A stretch of DNA of 64,000 bases, taken from NCBI GenBank assembly GCA_014529385.2, contig CM043952.1:62266119-62330118 (forward strand), read 5' to 3'. The position numbers and the translations under genes were made by a program. Origin of the DNA: Adiantum capillus-veneris. Its lineage: Eukaryota; Streptophyta; Polypodiopsida; Polypodiales; Pteridaceae. The notes under the pieces are model-generated. The model did not search any database and was not told where the DNA came from. It saw only the letters and a program-made list of their open reading frames with translations. Below are positions 34,170-46,093 of this stretch, in pieces (the stretch's first letter is position 1; each line of letters starts with the position of its first letter).

Positions 34170-34617
34170 TGAGGGCATCCGACCCCGAGCCCCGGCTCAC
34201 CGTGCATGCAGTGACCCCAATCGAGATAAGGGAGCAGGCAGTTGGAACCTTTGTGAAATAGGAAAGCAGAGGCCAGAGCATTGCCAAGCTTGACATTGAG
34301 CCAATTAGGCAGCGGGCAGTGTGTAGCAAGCAGAATCGGGTAGCATCATCACAAGCTTGGGGGTATTGAGAACCTGCACCGAATAGCAGACTCAACGTTG
34401 TGAATTGGAGGAACAAGCAGGCAGTCGAGCGAGCAAGGCATGCCGATCGGATTCGGGCTACAACGAGGCCTGAAGAAAGCAACCACACACACACATATTG
34501 TGTGTGTGTGTGTATAATCACGCAATTGAGCACAGTGTGTGTGTGTATAATAAGGCAATTGAGCAACCCATCAAAGAGAGCAGGGCAGCACTGAGTTGCT
34601 TGACAGCCTTGCAAAGT

Positions 34618-34648
<31 letters not shown>

Positions 34649-36402
34649 ACACTGTGTGTGTAAGCACCAAAATCAAGTAGCGCTACTGCCATCGAGCACA
34701 TTCGGGGCGCTGCAGCGGGCAATCGAGCAAACAATACCGAGCAGAGCGGGCAGTGAAGGTCAAGCAGCAAAACTGACAGAGAGGGAGAGTGCAAGTTTGA
34801 AATGGTGTTGCTAACACACACACACGCATACACTCATGAGCTTTGGGGGGCATCTGGCAGCGACTTCGATACCTGCAGCATTCAATAGTGCATCAGAAGT
34901 AATTAAAAGTTTTTTTTTACTTTAAGCCCACACACTTTGTGTGTGCAAGCTCCCGTTCCCACTGTTGAACCCCGAGTTGCTAACAAAGTGAGCTGGACAC
35001 CACGCTTGCAAGCGAGCCCAAGCAACACACAGAGCGAGTGAGTGAGTGAGAGACAAAGACCAGGGTCTCATCATCGACATCAGTGATTCTCGGATTATGA
35101 CATCGACTTCTTTGACATCATCACCTGACTTCGACGTCCGCACATCGAGTCCAACAAGCTTGAGAGCGATCTTGATAGATCGAGCGAGATCTGTGATCGA
35201 TACCGATCCGACTCGGCCTTGACCATTCGATACCAGCTTCGAGCATTGGCATTTTACGGCTACTCGACTAGCCGCCAGCGGCGGCGGAAGGCGACATCGA
35301 CATCGACACCGCTCATGTGCACCGGCTCGACACTGCTCATTGAGGCGGATCTCCGACATCCAAACTAGACACTGGGAGTTTTCCAGACGAGCGCGTTCCC
35401 GCGATCGACGATCGTGCTTGCGACATGCACCGGTGAGCTTGTCATAGAGGAGTGGCACCCAGCATCGGCTCCGAGCACACCGATCGCCCTGTACGACACA
35501 GTCTACGGATACGACACCTTTGGCGGCTATTCGGCTAGCTTTTTTTTTTCCCGGGCGGCAAAAATTGGCACATAGCGACACCGATACACAGGTTACAGGC
35601 TACAGGGGGGTTCTTCAGCCCATTCACTCACAGATTCTCTAGGTTACTAGACACAACGCTTTCACAGGCGATTTGGCAGTCATTTTGCTAGCAGATTCTC
35701 TACGGACACATGCGTTGACAGATGCATTTTGTTGTGAGCACACCTAGTGCTACTGAGCTCTTTTGAGAGCAGATATCCCCGTAGGGATCACTTTCACTGC
35801 ATGTAGCAGTTCTTGGCGCCTGTTTGAGCGCGGTTTTACTCATGTACGTTGAGTTGCGGACACTGCCCACTGTACTACGTGTGGAGCCATTTTTGGCTAT
35901 TTTGGAACTTTGTCCCCGCCGTTTCTGAGACTCGGATTGGAAGATCCCTTTCTGAGACTGTGGCTAGTCCATTTGTGTCTGAATTAGGCTTTGGAGGGTC
36001 GATAGCGTGAGGTTTTCTTTGAGCTGGGGTGTGCTCGAATGTTGAGACACCCTCGGTGATACAGGTAGCTAGAGTTCTCCTTTACGGTACCCTCGCCATA
36101 GGATATGTATCTGGACGGTTATTTATGCTTTTGACGCCGAGTTGGCAGTCACATAGCAGTGGTTTTGTGCAGCAGATGCCTAGTTAGTGCAGTTGGCACA
36201 TTTTTATGCATTTTGAGTTGAGTTTTGACTCCTCATACAAAGGACACTCTGCCTTATTTCCTTCCCGTGACTCGTGACTTTCATTGTTGGCACTTTTGAG
36301 TCTATTTCGGTTGAGATTTTACTCCCAATACAAAGGTTACTCTGCCCAAATTTCTACAGCTTCTCGCCATAGTTTGGCACCTCTCAAACCCTCTTGTGAG
36401 CG
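34170..36402 (+). other. Long copia leader with CA/TG hairpins
   Basis: About 2.2 kb between PBS and gag. At 34484-34515 a CA repeat faces a TG repeat, a perfect potential stem, followed by a second TG block with the same tail (caattgagca). A second CA/TG pair lies at 34617-34662. Positions 35040-35480 are rich in GACATCGAC-type repeats and GC. A minus-strand frame (34922-35581) and parts of plus frames are open, but neither resembles a known protein. Confidence 0.7.
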
Positions 36403-36655
36403 ATGGCTTCTTCTTCAGAAAAGGAGGAGAATTTCATTCAGAAGTTCGATGGCAGAAACTTCACCATGTGAAAAGAGCGCATGAAAGATGTTTTGATAAA
36501 CAAAGGCTTCTTAGAACCGTTGAAAGAGCGCGCAGAGGATGATGATTATGCACAAGCTCAATGGGAGCTTTTGGATGCAAAAGCCATGGCTACGATACTA
36601 CATCTAGCTGAGTCAGTCTTCTTCACTATCATAGGGAAGAAAACAACCAAGGAAC
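36403..36655 (+). pseudogene. Copia gag N-terminus with early stop
   Basis: Starts MASSSEKEENFIQKFDGRNF. The codon that is Trp (TGG) in MWKERM of the other copies is TGA here (about 36469). The frame then continues KDVLINKGFLEPLKERAEDD to IIGKKTTKE and is cut off at the junction at 36655. Confidence 0.88.
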
Positions 36656-37302
36656 CCATGAGGACTACAAGGGGATACACGTTGGAACGAGTTGACGCTG
36701 ATGCGGAATGGTTTTGACATGTTTCACAAGGGGCAGGCTACTTGAATATGGTGGTGGGGGGAGCACCCTAGGAGAGGTTGGAGTGCTGAGGACAACGGGG
36801 GTGCTCATTCCAAAGCTACCCCACTCACTTGTCGTCCTCAATCGCTGCAAACAAATCGACGGTTTTTTATATAAAAAAACTCCATTAAAAGTTCATTTTT
36901 TTGGAACTTTCCAAGGCATGGTTCCCACACAATTTGAAAAAGGTGGGGTTATATTAGTAATATGCCTCAGCACCGGTTCACACATTGAGTTGACCCGACA
37001 CCAAATCTCATGGAGTTATTGTAACCCATCAATGGAAAGTTTATGTTTATTATTAAGGCCCATAGTAAGGCCCCATATAAGCACACAATTTCATGACCTC
37101 ATAGCACCCTTGCAATATTTTTGCACCATGGAAGGAGACTCTTGCATTTGAGCATTCATGTATTTCAAGCTTGAGAGTATTTCAAAGCATTCTAGAATGA
37201 AACCAAGAAAGCTAGAGACAAAAGGGAAGGGGCAAATAACCTAATTTTCTAAAATCTTCTCTTGGCAAACTCAAGGATCTTTGTATGTCTGGAAAAATGA
37301 TT

Positions 37303-37306
<4 letters not shown>
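36656..37306. repeat. Array-unit fragment between two copia pieces
   Basis: Matches part of the array unit from cccatgaggagtacaagggg to ggaaaaatgatttttc (compare 54884-55530). At the left it joins gag; at the right it joins the (CA)n of a copia leader. Both joins fall at short shared or low-complexity sequence. Confidence 0.9.
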
Positions 37307-37345
<39 letters not shown>

Positions 37346-39089
37346 GTGTGTAAGCACCAAAATCAAGCAGCGCTACTGGCATCGAGCACATTTCGGGCGT
37401 TGCAGCGGGCAATCGAGCAAACAATACCGAGCAGAGTGGGCAGTGAACGTCAAGCAACAAAACTGACAGAGAGAGAGAGAGTGTAAGTTTGAAATGGTGT
37501 TGCTAACACACACACGCATACACTCATGAGCTTTGGGGAGCATCTGGCAGCGACTTCGATACCTGCAGCATTCAACAGTGCATCAGAAGTAATTAAAAGT
37601 TTTTTTTTACTTTAAGCCCACACACTTTGTGTGTGCAAGCTCCCGTTCCCACTGTTGAACCTCGAGTTGCTAACAAAGTGAGCTTGACACCGAGCTTGCG
37701 AGCGAGCCCAAGCAACACACAGAGCGAGTGAGTGAGTGAGAGACAAAGACCAGGGTCTCATCATCGACATCCGTGATTCTCCGATTTTGACATCGACTTC
37801 TTCGACATCATCACCTGACTTCGACATCCGCACATCGAGTCCGACAAGCTTGAGAGCGATCTTGATAGATCGAGCGAGATCTGCGATCGATACTGATCCG
37901 ACTCGACCTTGAGCATTCGATACCAGCTTCGAGCATTGGCATTTTACGGCTACTCGGCTAGCCGCCAGCAGCGGCGGAAGACGACATCGACATCGACACC
38001 GCTCATGCGCACCGGCTCGACACTGCTCATTGACGCGGATCTCCGACATCCAAACCAGACACTGGGAGTTTCCCAGACGAGCGCGTTCCGGCGATCGACG
38101 ATCGTGCTTGCGACATGCACGGGTGAGGTTGTCATAGAGGAGTGGCACCCAGCATCGGCACCGAGCGCACCGATCGCCCTGTACGACACAGTCTACGGAT
38201 ACGACAGCTTTGGCGGCTATTCGACTAGCATATTTTTTCCCGGGCGGCAAAAATTGGCACATAGCGACACCGACACGCAGGTTACAGGCTACAAGGGGGT
38301 TCTTCAGCCCATTCACTCACAGATTCTCCAGGTTACTAGACACAGCGCTTTGACAGGTGATTTGACGGTCAGTTCGCCAACAAATTCTCTGCGGACACAT
38401 GCGTTGACAGATGCATTTTGTTGTGAGCACACATAGTGCTACTGAGCTCTTTTGAGAGCAGATATCCCCGCAGGGATCACTTTCACTGCATGCAGTAGTT
38501 CTTGGCGCCTGTTTTAGCGCGATTTTACTCATGTACGTTGAGTTGCGGACACTGCCCACTGTACTACGTGTGGAGCCATTTTTGGCTATTTTGGCAGTTT
38601 TTCCCGGCCGTTTCTGAGACTCGGATTGGAAGAGCCCTTTCTGAGACTGTGGCTAGTCCATTTGTGTCTGAATTAGCCTTTGGAGGGTCGATAGCGTGAT
38701 GTTTCCTTTGAGCTGGGGTGTGCTCGAATGTTGAGACACCTTCGGTTATACAGGTAGCTAGAGTTTCCCTTTACGGTACCCTCGCCATAGGATACGTATC
38801 TAGACGGTTATTTATGCTTTTGACGCCGAGTTGGCAGTCACATAGCACTGGTTTTGTGCAGAAGATGACCAGTTAGTGCATTTGGCACATTTTTATGCAT
38901 TTTGAGTTGAGTTTTGACTCCTCATACAAAGGACACTGTGCCGGATTTCCTTCCCGAGTCGTGACTTTCATTGTTGGCACTTTTGAGTCTATTTCGGTTG
39001 AGATTTTACTCCCAATACAAAGGTTACTCTGCCCAAATTTCTACAGCTTCTCGCCATAGTTTGGCACCTCTCAAACCCTCTTGTGAGCG
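37307..39089 (+). other. Copia leader, third copy, 5'-truncated
   Basis: Begins in (AC)n at 37306-37340 followed by tctgtgtgtgtaagcacc and matches 56460-58228. LTR, PBS and the first CA/TG hairpins are missing. A plus frame of 175 codons (37909-38436) and a minus frame of 234 codons (37612-38316) overlap here. In the sister leaders the plus frame has a TAG in catccaaactagac, and the minus frame is broken in one copy, so neither is called as a gene. Confidence 0.75.
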
Positions 39090-41625
39090 ATGGCTTCTTA
39101 TTTAGAAAAGGAGGAGTATTTCATTCAGAAGTTCGATGGCAGAAACTTCACCATGTGGAAAGAGCGCATGAAAGATGTTTTGATAAACAAAGGCCTCTCA
39201 GAACCGTTGAAAGAGCGTGCAGAGGATGATGATTATACACAAGCTCAATGGGAGCTTTTGGGTGCAAAAGCCATGGCTACGATATTACATCTAGCCGAGT
39301 CAGTCTTCTTCACTATCATAGGGAAGAAAACAACCAAGGAACTATGGGATAGCTTATGTTCAGCATGGGAGAGCAAAAGTGCATCCAACAAAGTTTTTCT
39401 CATGAAAAAGCTTATGAAGCTCAACATGAGAGAAGGTAGCACAATTTCTAGTCACTTAAATGAGTTCAAATCCTTGTTTAGTCAGCTGACATCTCAAGAC
39501 TTTAACACTAGAATGGTAACCTAACAAGACATAAAAGTGTCCTTTCAGGTTTTGGGAAAAATTTCCAAAACCATAGTAGATCCACTCATTTTGAAAAATC
39601 CTTTCATGAGCTTATAGTTCAATAACTATTACATATGGAAAAAATGAGAAACTTTTAATTTTTCTCATCCCTTGGTCACTACAAGCCTCCAAAGTTGATG
39701 GACCGGTGCATTTTGCCCAAAACAACAATTTCTTACGGTTGATTGCATTTAAATAAGAGTGGAGATTTTTGTAGGACATGAGATAAAATGCCCCGTTAAC
39801 TTCAATGGGTTGGTGACCAAAACATATGGTTGCTTTTACCTCACTAAATTTTTTTTGGGCAAAAAAAAAAGGTACAAAAAAGTTGCATTTTTGCCATTCT
39901 GTGGACCTATCATCAAAGTTTCTATAATCACGCTCAATACAGATACTATATACATGTTTTCTTAGTTCCCTTTGGGTCTTTGGATTCAAAAGGATCCATG
40001 GAGCGTGTCAAAAGGATAATGGATCTCTTACAATTGGAACCTTGGGGGCAATGATAAAGTTCTAAATACAGCAAACATGAAAAAATTGGGTTTAGCATTA
40101 TGACCTCTAGAAACCCATAGAAACTACTCAATATCTAGCCAAGTTTGTAGTCTATGATTAGATATGGTTACTACCTACAAAATACACACAATTGGCCTAA
40201 GAAACTATCAATATTGAGAAAGTTATACTTGCTACTCTAAAATGTATCGTATTCTTCAGTAATCAAAAAACTCAACCATCATCATATACTATGCTATGTA
40301 GCATATTAGGTCCCCCAAAACTCAAGCAAGATTAGATTTATGTTATACATTACACTTACACAATCAAAATTGAATTTGGATATCAAGAAAGCCACCAAAA
40401 AAATCATAAAAGTGCTAATTTTGGCCAAAAAACAGGATTATGCAATTCTTGTAAATTGGTCATAACTTTCAATTTTAACACTTAGCTCTCCCTACAAGCA
40501 TCAAAACATGTTGAGAACTATGAAGGCCTAACCTATAGCCATCTAAACCTCACGGACATGAAGTTTAGAGTGGTATAGTTGCCAAAAATTTAAAAAAGCC
40601 AAAAATAGGACCCGTTTTTTCACACGGTTTAGGTTCAAAAATGTTGTGTAAGAGTAAGGTTACTGGTGAGATCGATACTCCCAAAAAAAAAAACTAAGTT
40701 TTTCTCAGCTCATAAGGCAACTTTGTGGATATATAGCACCTAGAAATTCATTTTCATACTCTTCAAATAATTCAAGCAAAATGGTCACTTAATAGGACAC
40801 AAAAGTGTCCAAGGACATAAAAGTGTCCTGTTACCATTCTAGTGTTAAGGAGTTTGACGATGAACTCAAGTCTATCTTCTTGTTATGCTCTCTACCTAGT
40901 TCATGGGATATCTTTTGCATAGCCATTAGCAATTCGGCTCCGAATGGCAAGTTAGAGTTCAATGCTATCACAGATGCATTGCTCACTGAATAGATTCGTG
41001 GTAAATCTCTCGATGGTGCTAGTCATGGAGATGCATATATGGCTGGCAGTTCAACAAAGGCAAGAGGCCGTGACAAGAATGAATACAAAAGCAAAAGTAG
41101 AGAGCCAAATCCTCGTAGTCCTAGCAGACACAAGAACCAAAGTAGAGACCGCAAAGCCATAAATGTTGAGGTTACTATTGCCACAAGAAGGGTCATTACA
41201 AAAAGGATTGTCACAGTTTCCTAAGAGATCAGAAAAACATGCAAAAGGATAATTCTGGCAAAGGCAAAAGTACAGTAAAGATTGAGGAACTCAATATTGT
41301 TGAGTCTCCCATACCTACCACTGCAGTAGAGGATGCTCCTCCTCCAGCAATACTCATTATGCCGACAGAGATTCATGCCGAGGTGACAAAAGATGCCTCA
41401 GATGTTCTCATTTTCACTTCAGATCTCACTCCAGATGCTTTGATTGCACAGGATGAGTCTTACCATACACCGAGCAAACTTTACCGAGCGAATGGTAAAA
41501 CCAAGCGAGATTCACCACAAAGAATGAACACCCAAAGAAATTGGACACTAGTTTTAGACAAGATATCCTCCGCTCTGTACATGTTTAGGGTGTGGACCCA
41601 TGGTTGTAACACTTTAGGTGCATGA
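39090..41625 (+). pseudogene. Copia gag, copy B, interrupted by a TIR element
   Basis: Same organisation as copy A: MASYLEKEEYFIQ at 39090, insertion after LTSQDF, resumption at about 40849 with FDDELKSIFLL, TAG at about 40991, and a knuckle in a shifted frame. A few substitutions distinguish it from A (for example LNMREGS and QDF). It ends without protease or pol. Confidence 0.85.
39506..40844. mobile_element. TIR element in a TTAA site, copy B (1339 bp)
   Basis: Identical organisation to 26231-27570, flanked by TTAA at 39502-39505 and 40845-40848. Since the host gag position is the same, it was copied as part of the segmental duplication and is not a second insertion. Confidence 0.88.
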
Positions 41626-42102
41626 TAGGTGCATTATTTTAAGTGGATGATTTTTTTTCAAACTCTACCATATGTGTTGACAACAGGTCACTCTAAATGG
41701 ACCATTTAGACCTTGCTAGCCCAAGTGTAGGCACACCACTTACTGTCACTCCCTCTTCTCGATTTTTTGTGGAGTTATGATGATAAAAAATTAAACACAT
41801 TCCCTACGACTCTCCTCCAAGGCTCAACTACCTAACGCGACGATCCCATATCTATACAAAGACTCAAAAGGCACTCTATACCGCATGAAGACTATTGGAA
41901 ACATTTTTAGGTATATTTACCACTGCTATGTACTAGGGATCTTTGAAAAAATAATCTTCATGATATTATCACTAGCTTAAAGCTCAAAAGCCAAACCAAT
42001 TTTTAAGAAGAAAATTGGCTTAAAAATGTATAAAATTAAAATTATACTCTTTTTCTCAATAAGTAGAAAGTAGTTGCACTATATTGTTGTGTACCAACAC
42101 AT

Positions 42103-42155
<53 letters not shown>

Positions 42156-42364
42156 GCATCACAACAATGGTTGCCTTCTGTGAAATTTATACAAATATAT
42201 GTCAGATTTCAAGCTTGTTTTGACAAAAAAACTTGATAGAATTTTTTGCATTAAAGTATTAAAATTGATGCATCCTTCAAAATTTTGATACATAATTTGA
42301 TAAACTCTTGTTTGGGTCGTTTACTTGCACGTATGTTTTGGATCGATGCCTTGTTGCCTACCAA

Positions 42365-42401
<37 letters not shown>

Positions 42402-42463
42402 GCGGCAGAACCTCATTGGCTATGAACTCCATCACCTAATGTGCAAAAGTGGGCATGCATTCT

Positions 42464-42511
<48 letters not shown>

Positions 42512-42873
42512 GCCTTCACACAAGTTCATGCACTATTCAACACAAAGGGCCTGTAGTGGAAGACGATGACTGAAATCCCACGCAACATAAGTCTATGGAA
42601 TCCAATAAGATTCCTCTATAAGAATCTTGTGAAATTTCAAAGTTTGCCTATTAACCTAGCAGTATTCCCTAGAAAGAAATCTCATCATTAATAGAGATTT
42701 TTAGTAGAGAAAAATACACTAAGTGTGGCAATTTTGGGTTTTGGGGTTTATTAGGAGATATCTCCAAAACCCCCTTGATTTGAATGGGGAAGAAAACGCA
42801 AAAAGAGGGGGAAGGAGGGATGTCACATGGAGGAGAGAGAGATTTTTCTATATGTGCAAACAAGAAGGAAGGG

Positions 42874-42962
<89 letters not shown>

Positions 42963-43444
42963 AATGCCATGCATGAACTCGAGCGTGCAAAACGGGGAGT
43001 GCATGTTCAAGTACTTTGTCATTAAACAAGCTGAAAAGGTGAGTGTGGCTCACCATCAGCTCACTACGCCCTTGTGCATATCCACTGCCTGTCTCAACTG
43101 CTACATCGGAACCAGGCCTTCACGGCCGTCGACGATCTTCAAGTGATTGGTTGGTGGGAGTCTCAATCATTGTTCTAAAAACCTTTTTCTTTGCTTTGAA
43201 CCGTTTCAGAGACCTCATTTCACTTTCTCTCTTTGCTTTTCTCTTTCTAGTACAACGTGCATTTGTGCAAGATTAGGAATCATGCCGGACGGTTACTCTT
43301 TGATTGTTTCTTCACTGGTAGGTGTTGCAAGTGCACCTCCTTTCTTTGTTTGTGTGTGTGTGTGTGTGTGTCTCCCTCTCTCTAGATATTTTACTTCAAT
43401 CAAATAGTTTTAGCAAGTATCAAAAATTTCTTCGTACAAAGGAG

Positions 43445-43500
<56 letters not shown>

Positions 43501-43603
43501 CAGGTCCGGCACAGGTTTTGTTTTGTGCGAGTCTAGGTCCGGCAGGGCATTTGAGACACGTAATCTCTCTCTCTTCCCCCCCCCCTCTCTCTCTCTCTCT
43601 CTC
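41626..43603. other. Unassigned, microsatellite-rich part of copy B
   Basis: Counterpart of 28352-30403. (CT)n 42105-42153, (GT)n 42368-42399, (CT)n 42470-42509, (GA)n 42876-42961, (GT)n 43350-43370 and (GA)n 43449-43498. The exon-like piece recurs at about 43251-43319 with the same flanking AG and GT. Confidence 0.5.
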
Positions 43604-43710
43604 ACTGAAAGGGGTCCGAAAGCTACTGAAAACAATCTGCGGCGCCGCGGACTGTTTCAGGGGTTTTCAAGTGCTTCAATGGCAGTAAAATCTTATGCCT
43701 TAGGTAGTAT
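43604..43710. repeat. GC-rich cassette, occurrence 3
   Basis: Begins tgaaaggggtccgaaagcta, contains gcggcgccgcggactg, ends cagtaaaatcttatgcctta. (CT)n on both sides. Confidence 0.75.
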
Positions 43711-44012
43711 CTCTCTCTCTCTCTCACACACTATCTCTTTCTGCGTGCCCAGGTCCGGGAGGGCATTTGAGACGCGTAATCTCTCTCTCTCTCTCTCCAA
43801 CTCTCTCTCTCTCTCTCTCTCGCTTGAAAATACCAAACCTTGGCCTGTAGAAAACTCAAATTGGTAAAGCATCCAGTAATAGGAGGCAGATAATCAACAA
43901 AAAAAGCTTTATTGCTACAAAGGTTGAAATTGTCTATCCCCTCAGGAAGGTTCAGTTTACATGCACCTCTTTGGACAAAAGAATTTCCGTACATCAATCA
44001 CATCAAACGATC

Positions 44013-44287
44013 TTAAGCCATCGTTGCAGCCTTAGATTGTGTACATGGCGCAATTGTCCCCTCTCTGAAGTTGTTTTTGAAAAGCCGGCACAGATGTCGC
44101 GAATGGCGCATCCTTCCAGTTCGTGTGGTCTTTCTCTTGATCGCTTTTACACTCTAGTTATAATGGCGAATGCGCTTGGCAGGATATGCACAAGCAGCAC
44201 AGCGACTCTTCTGGATATGGCCACATATGAGGCACAGGGTGTGCGACTTGTTCCTTCTCTTACCAAGCTTCTTGTACCCTTTCCCAT
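44013..44287 (-). pseudogene. RPL37: Ribosomal protein eL37 (RPL37) pseudogene, copy B
   Basis: The better preserved of the two relics. From the ATG at 44287: MGKGTRSL, one frameshift, [31 protein letters not shown], a TAG in place of the conserved Trp, then an uninterrupted C-terminal half with SVKAIKRKTTRTGRMRH, RHLCRLFKNNFREGT and a TAA at 44015-44013. These C-terminal motifs match eL37 closely. Lesions shared with copy A (frameshift, lost Arg/Ser-rich residues, Trp to stop) show the gene was already dead before the segment was duplicated. Copy A has since gained further indels. Confidence 0.92.
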
Positions 44288-44342
44288 CTCGGCTCACAAA
44301 GTCGATGTGATGGGAGGAAGCTCTGATCGCAGAAAGGAATTT

Positions 44343-44369
44343 TGCTCTCTCTCTCTCTCTCTCTCTCAC

Positions 44370-44458
<89 letters not shown>
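44343..44458. repeat. (CT)n microsatellite
   Basis: About 115 nt of CT with two CACT interruptions near 44368-44375, upstream of the minus-strand eL37 relic. Confidence 0.95.
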
Positions 44459-44460
<2 letters not shown>

Positions 44461-44462
44461 CA

Positions 44463-44570
44463 CAATGAAAGTGGTCCGAAAGCTAGTGAAAACATTCCGC
44501 GGTGCCGCGGACTGTTTTGAGGGGTTTTGAAGTGCTTAAATCGCAGTAAAATCTTATGCCTTGGGTGGTA
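44463..44570. repeat. GC-rich cassette, occurrence 4
   Basis: Begins tgaaagtggtccgaaagcta, contains cgcggtgccgcggactg, ends cagtaaaatcttatgccttg. Follows (CT)n directly. Confidence 0.75.
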
Positions 44571-44596
44571 TGTAATTCAATGCTTGGCCTACAATG

Positions 44597-45023
<427 letters not shown>

Positions 45024-45027
<4 letters not shown>

Positions 45028-45112
45028 GAAGTCCAAAAACTCCTGACTCAACAATTTGCGGCACCGCGGATCGTTTTAAAGAATTTTGAAATCCCATTGA
45101 ATCTCCTGAATT
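45024..45112. repeat. GC-rich cassette, occurrence 5 (diverged)
   Basis: aaggaagtccaaaaactcct, then tttgcggcaccgcggatcg and aagaattttgaaatc, a diverged version of the cassette, again straight after (CT)n. It lies just outside duplication copy B, so it was there independently. Confidence 0.55.
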
Positions 45113-46053
45113 CTAAAGCAAAGGAGGTTCCAAGTCTCGTTCACACACATTATCCCCCTTTTGAGCACAGAGGGATCCGCCTTAGGATCTATCCAATCTC
45201 CACCATTGAGATCAAGTATTCTCACTTCTCTCAACCATTGGGATCGATTATCCTCGCTTAATTGACAGATGTTGCAAAGCCCAAATAGCGCCCATTCAAA
45301 AAACACGTTATTGAATCATGTTGATAGATCTCTCATGCTCTTTATGATGTGCAAGAATCTGCTTCACCACGCTTTGTAAGCGTACATTCACAAGTTAGGT
45401 AGTAAAAGACACAAAATACTATACCCTCAGCACCGCCTGGGTGCCCCTCATTGACAACCTTCATCTTTTGACACCACTATCGAGTACCACATGAAAAATC
45501 ACATAAGCTCACAAACAATCCTTGGAAGAAAAGAACAAGCAACATAGGAATCATTTGTACCCACTTTCATTCAACAATGGCCATCTCTTTGAGGGGACAT
45601 GATCAAAGTTTTATGCATAGGATATCTTCTAAATGTATTGTCGTTGTTGATATGCCCACCTCTAGAATGTATGGTGAGGTACCTTGGTGCTCAATTGGGA
45701 TCCGCTTCCATAACATCTGTAAGTCTAGCCATAATTTTTTGTAATCCAATAACCCACTCTTCGGCAAGCAAGTCTACAAAATTTTTCTTGGATGCATGTC
45801 AAGATCATCCATGGGTGCTAGGCATCACCAATTCACTTTCTCTTGTGTATCATTTTCCTTGATATATTACTCAAGAAGAGATATTGAAAACTTGAGAGAA
45901 TTTTAATATTTTCCTCAAAATCCAGCCAGTCTTTTGTATATCTCTCACAACCCCGGGAAGGCAAAGCTAGAGGTTGAGGCAATGTCTCAAGGCAGTGTGG
46001 GCAAAGGGTGGAGGCCAAGTTCTCTCAAGGGGGGATGGCATAGAGCAAGCTCT

Positions 46054-46093
<40 letters not shown>

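Larger units (their letters stand above)
33943..36655 (+). mobile_element. Copia element, 3'-truncated copy, joined to an array fragment
   Basis: LTR (33943-34155), PBS (34158-34169), long leader, and gag up to KKTTKE, after which the sequence jumps at about 36655 into an array unit (cccatgagga...). Matches 55786-58482. No RT, integrase or 3' LTR remains. Confidence 0.9.

Noticed and set aside
37612-38436. Overlapping 234-codon minus and 175-codon plus frames
   Set aside because: They lie in a copia leader. The plus frame has a stop in the other copies and the minus frame in one. Reported only as an observation.
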